Part shown: one piece after another, positions 62,201 to 64,000 of the stretch
How positions within the stretch are numbered: position 1 is the stretch's first letter
Layout: every line of letters starts with the position of its first letter
Assembly: GCF_004519405.1 (NCBI RefSeq)
Contig: NZ_SGWI01000010.1
Span: forward strand, 148,682-212,681
DNA: 64,000 nucleotides
Direction: 5' to 3'
Origin: Pseudomonas sp. BCA17
Lineage (GTDB): Bacteria; Pseudomonadota; Gammaproteobacteria; Pseudomonadales; Pseudomonadaceae
The notes under the pieces: generated by a model
The model's input: only the letters and a program-made list of their open reading frames with translations
Databases searched by the model: none
Told to the model about the DNA's origin: nothing
Translations under genes and position numbers: made by a program

Positions 62201-64000
62201 GCGACAAGCGCCTGGTGGCCTATTTCACCGCCCACGCCGAGGGCGTGCCGGCGGGTGTCGACGCGCTGCGCGAGCATTTGCAGGCGCTGCTGCCCGACTA
62301 CATGATCCCGGCAGCTTATGTGCAGCTGGACGCGCTGCCGCTGTCGCCCAACGGCAAACTCGACCGCCGCGCCTTGCCGGTGCCGGATGTCGAGGCGTTT
62401 GCCAGCCGTGAATACGAAGCGCCGCACACCGCCACCGAGACCACCCTGGCCGAACTGTGGAGCCAGGTGCTGGGCGTGGCCCGGGTGGGGCGTCAGGACA
62501 ACTTCTTCGAACTGGGCGGCCACTCGTTGCTGGCGGTCAAGCTCATCGAGCGCATGCGCCAACAGGGCCTGAGCGCCGACGTGCGGGTGCTGTTCGGCCA
62601 GCCGACACTGGCGGCCCTCGCGGCGGCCGTGGGCGGCGGCAGTGAAATCCAGGTGCCGGCCAACGGTATCCCGGCTGATTGCGCACACGTCCGCGCCGAC
62701 ATGCTGAGCCTGATCGACCTCGGGCAGGACACCCTCGACCGCATCGTCGCGCGGGTGCCGGGCGGGGCGCGCAATGTGCAGGACATCTACCCGCTGGCGC
62801 CGTTGCAGCAGGGCATTTTGTACCACCACATCACCAGCGAGCAGGGCGACCCCTACCTGCTGCAGGCGACCTTCAGCCTGGACAGTCGCGCGCAACTCGA
62901 TACCTTCATCCAGGCGCTGCAGGCCGTGATTGACCGCCATGACATGACGCGCACCGCGATCTACTGGGAGGACCTGCAACAGCCGGTGCAAGTGGTGCTG
63001 CGCCGCGCCGAGCTGCCTGTCGAAGCGCTGCATTTCGATCCGGCCCGGGGCGCCATGCTCGAGCAATTGCACGCGCACTTCGACCCGCGCCACGTACGGC
63101 TGGAGTTGAGCCAGGCACCGCTGCTGCGCCTGGCTTACGTGCACGATGAGGTCAACCAGCGCTGGCTGGCGATGCTGCTGTTCCACCACATTGCCATGGA
63201 CCACACGGCGTTGGATGTGATCAACGAGGAGATCCTGGCCTACCGCAGTGGCGGCTTTGCGCAATTGGACGCGGCGATGCCGTACCGCAATTACGTGGCG
63301 CAGGCGCTGTTGGGCGTCAGTCAGGCCGACCACGAACAGTTCTTCCGCGAGATGCTCGGCGACATCGACGAGCCGACCCTGCCGTTCGGCCTGCAGGAAG
63401 TGCAGGGCGACGGGCTCTCGGCTGAAGAAGCCAAGATCCAACTGGATGCCGAGTTGTGCCGGCGCCTGCGTGCGCAGGCGCGCCACTTGGGCGTCAGCGC
63501 GGCCAGCCTGCACCACCTGGCCTGGGCTCGCGTGCTGGCCAGTGTCAGTGGGCGTGATGATGTGGTGTTCGGCACCGTGTTGCTGGGGCGCATGCAAAGT
63601 GGCGACGGCGCCGACCGGGCACTGGGCATGTTCATCAATACCCTGCCGCTGCGGGTCAGCGTCGACGAGCAAGGCGTGCGTGCCGCGGTGCGCGCTGTAC
63701 ACGCACGGCTCTCGGCACTGTTGGGCCATGAGCATGCACCGTTGGTGGTGGCGCAGCGTTGCAGCGCCGTGCCGGCTTCGTCGCCGCTGTTCAGTTCAAT
63801 GCTCAACTACCGACACAGCCCGTTGCTGGAACGCGAAGGGCCGCAATACTGGTCCGGCGTGCAGGTGCTGGAGGTCCGCGAGCGCACCAACTACCCGTTG
63901 GTGTTGAGCGTAGATGACCAAGGTGATGACTTCCTCTTGTGCGTACAGGCCACTGCGGTGGATGCCCGGCGTGTAGTGGGTTATGTGCAGACGGCCTTGT
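56215..64000 (+). CDS. lipopeptide synthetase (NRPS), 5' part: C-A(Thr)-T-C/E-A(Pro)-T-C/E...
   Basis: The gene runs off the right edge after 2595 codons. C1 (HHIILDG, His144-Gly150) has no A-T before it and is probably a lipo-initiating starter condensation domain. A1 specificity residues read D-F-W-N-I-G-M-V-H-K, the threonine code. T1 has Ser1010 in LGGHS. C2 has both a normal C motif and the N-terminal HHxxxxxGD mark of dual epimerisation/condensation domains. A2 reads D-V-Q-L-I-A-H-V-T-K, close to the proline code (usually V at the ninth position). T2 has Ser2104. C3 again has HHITSEQGD, so it is also dual. A Thr(Dhb)-D-Pro start is shared by peptin lipopeptides such as syringopeptin, corpeptin, tolaasin and sessilin. 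The product cannot be fixed from two modules. Confidence 0.93.
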   Translation, partial: MNSPVQLPQTFPLTAAQKAIWLDQITQGESPLYNIGSYLELNGPISAERMQRAAQLLVAKHDALRITLLEATDADGVPLQCIAPTVSVEVPLLDLSEHADPVSAALVWMGEHMARAFSLTQAPLFRFFLIKLGGAHYYFASQAHHIILDGWGFGKMLQSLGGIYSDLAEARQPDMEASSYVDFIDDDLRYRESARYVKDREYWQHKYQTLPEALFAPRYQNQHAKGKAPGRHYVRPFPVVLHDRMGALAKACQASTYHVLLAAMYVYFTRVTQRDEWMVGLPLLNRSARFKTTLGLFTQVSAVRFSFGRELTFSALVGAVRDALKQDYRHQRFPLSGMNLRTEGGQLFDLTLSYEQDDHRYQFAEQIVHPLKVTNHHEQMPLAFHLRASNHKDKAWAHYVYNEAYFNGDDIEALAERFTYVLEQALENAELAVADFSLTTEADRALMQHWNAGVGTYPCDGTIHGRFEAQAASRPTATALIFDGQRLSYGDLNRRANQVAHRLLSLGVRPDDRVAICVERGLDMIIGLLGILKAGAGYVPIDPAYPQERISYTLQDSAPVAVLVQQATRALVSEVSVPVIELDGGDCRAESIDNPQVPGLTSSSLAYVIYTSGSTGLPKGVMIEHRNVARLFSATEGWFNFNEQDVWALFHSFAFDFSVWEIWGALMHGGQLLVVPQLTSRSPDECYALLCNAGVTILNQTPSAFRSLIAAQSQSELKHSLRQVIFGGEALEPGILKPWYARMGNAGTQLVNMYGITETTVHVTYHPLTAADAQRVGTSPIGGRIPDLRLYILDAQGQPVPHGVEGELYVGGAGVARGYLNRPELNAERFLDDPFDTAPGARMYRTGDLGRRQADGSIDYLGRNDDQVKIRGFRIELGEIEARLAACEGVREAVVIAREDEPGDKRLVAYVIATEGAEPSAGELRTQLLVSLAEYMVPSAFVMLSDLPLTTNGKLDRKALPAPDTEAFARREYVAPQGELETTLARLWSELLGVERVGRHDQFFELGGHSLLAVKLIERMRQVGLNADVGVLFGQPTLVALAAAAGSRHQVQVQANAIPVDCTRITPAMLPLASLPQEQIDRVVAAVPGGVANVQDIYALVPLQEGILFHHQTSTDGDPYLLQAVLRMHSREQLQSFVDALQQVIDRHDILRTCVAWQGLDEPVQVVWREARLPVQEVQFEPALGAIATQLSERFDPRHTRMDLTRAPMMALHFAEDLAGGGYVAVLQFHHLIDDATSLALLGQEIEAVMQGRGDQLAPSVPYRNYVAQTRLGISQAAHEAFFREMLGDVDEPTLPFGLQDVQGDGQGIKQAGLPVASLLGQRLRTQARRLGVSNASLYHLAWGQVVGHLAARRDVVFGTVLMGRLSSGEDADRAFGMFINTLPLRVEAGDQGVERALKTTHARLAALLGHEHAPLSLAQRCSGVAAPTPLFSALLNYRHAAVGAQSAEEAGQALMWAGVEMVGGEERTNFPLMLSVDDLGDSFGLSVQAVAGVDPQRICGYMHRVLEAIADALEHQPDQALHSLAILPGVERQLLLADFNAFDRQYPATSTVHALFEAQAQRRPDATAVTYPGQSLSYGDLNAQANRIAHRLIADGIGANDRVAICAERSLEMVAGLLAILKAGAGYVPLDPAYPDERLAYMLQDSAPKALLIQQRLAQRFDASCVPTLLLDTTEGLDAQPAHNPQVPGLDAEALAYVIYTSGSTGRPKGVAMPHGPLVNLMQWQIAQTLADGRPAQRTLQFAALGFDVAFQEVFSTLCAGGELSLIPGDLRLNFRELFRHICEQRVQRLYLPCIALQALAEAVAETPELGRLPCALQDVITAGEQLRISEPMRELFQGLPGCRLHNHYGPTESHVTTALTLEGDARAWPVLPSIGVPVANTRIYLLDEHLQPVPLGVAGEIYIGGACVARGYLHRDDLTAERFLADPFMPNGRLYKTGDLGRYQADGQIDYLGRNDGQIKIRGFRVELGEIEARLAQHPAIRDAAVLVREDSPGDKRLVAYFTAHAEGVPAGVDALREHLQALLPDYMIPAAYVQLDALPLSPNGKLDRRALPVPDVEAFASREYEAPHTATETTLAELWSQVLGVARVGRQDNFFELGGHSLLAVKLIERMRQQGLSADVRVLFGQPTLAALAAAVGGGSEIQVPANGIPADCAHVRADMLSLIDLGQDTLDRIVARVPGGARNVQDIYPLAPLQQGILYHHITSEQGDPYLLQATFSLDSRAQLDTFIQALQAVIDRHDMTRTAIYWEDLQQPVQVVLRRAELPVEALHFDPARGAMLEQLHAHFDPRHVRLELSQAPLLRLAYVHDEVNQRWLAMLLFHHIAMDHTALDVINEEILAYRSGGFAQLDAAMPYRNYVAQALLGVSQADHEQFFREMLGDIDEPTLPFGLQEVQGDGLSAEEAKIQLDAELCRRLRAQARHLGVSAASLHHLAWARVLASVSGRDDVVFGTVLLGRMQSGDGADRALGMFINTLPLRVSVDEQGVRAAVRAVHARLSALLGHEHAPLVVAQRCSAVPASSPLFSSMLNYRHSPLLEREGPQYWSGVQVLEVRERTNYPLVLSVDDQGDDFLLCVQATAVDARRVVGYVQTAL

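Noticed and set aside
55849..63735. Very long reverse-strand ORFs (55849-59241, 59245-61560, 61645-63735)
   Set aside because: They are antisense shadows of the NRPS caused by GC-rich codon usage. The + strand frame has every NRPS motif, while these show none.
1..64000. CRISPR array, rRNA operon or intact prophage
   Set aside because: No spaced direct repeats, no rRNA signature and no run of phage structural genes were seen.

Overview
The window reads as chromosomal DNA of a fluorescent-group Pseudomonas. The clues are the GC-rich codon usage, the trans-AT polyketide locus of the rhizoxin (rzx) type known from plant-associated Pseudomonas, the SyrD/PvdE-like exporter, and a lipopeptide synthetase of the Dhb-Pro ('peptin') type. 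No rRNA gene, intact tRNA gene or CRISPR array was found. All family names and gene symbols come from reading the proteins and motifs; no database was searched.

Region 1 (1-37169) is most of a trans-AT PKS/NRPS locus. In order it holds the 3' part of a PKS gene (rzxD-like), a P450 (rzxH), a large PKS ending in a KS-B-ACP branching module (rzxE), a PKS ending in a thioesterase (rzxF), a reverse-strand O-methyltransferase (rzxI), a free-standing tandem acyltransferase (rzxG) and a starter protein AR-GNAT-ACP-KS-ACP-Cy-Cy (rzxA). None of the PKS proteins has an AT domain, so RzxG must load them in trans. The starter protein ends without an adenylation or PCP domain, so the assembly line must be completed by a protein encoded left of the window.

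Region 2 (37170-40575) is a scarred junction. It holds a gene fragment, a DUF3224 gene, a 21-bp copy of the 3' end of tRNA-Gly(GCC) followed by a terminator (a likely island attachment site), two decayed tyrosine-integrase pieces and an isolated Tat-exported GH10 xylanase. The rzx locus therefore probably lies on a genomic island whose right end is at about 38253-38273.

Region 3 (40576-46915) looks like a small catabolic locus: an IclR regulator, a Tat-exported amidohydrolase/lactonase, an ACS-type MFS importer, a D-2-hydroxyacid dehydrogenase, a divergent RraA-like aldolase and a second MFS transporter. The substrate is not evident.

Region 4 (46916-51085) is accessory DNA flanked by two remnants of an IS66-type transposase C-terminus. 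It carries an AraC regulator, three small lipoproteins, an orphan ORF and, just beyond the second remnant, a GNAT acetyltransferase.

Region 5 (51230-64000) is the left end of a lipopeptide locus: a NodT-type outer-membrane factor with a coupled small protein, a LuxR-type regulator, a cyclic-peptide ABC exporter, and the first 2595 codons of an NRPS (C-A[Thr]-T-C/E-A[Pro]-T-C/E...). Three 20-bp dyads resembling the syr-syp box lie in front of the exporter and the NRPS. The NRPS start overlaps the stop of a 33-codon leader ORF.
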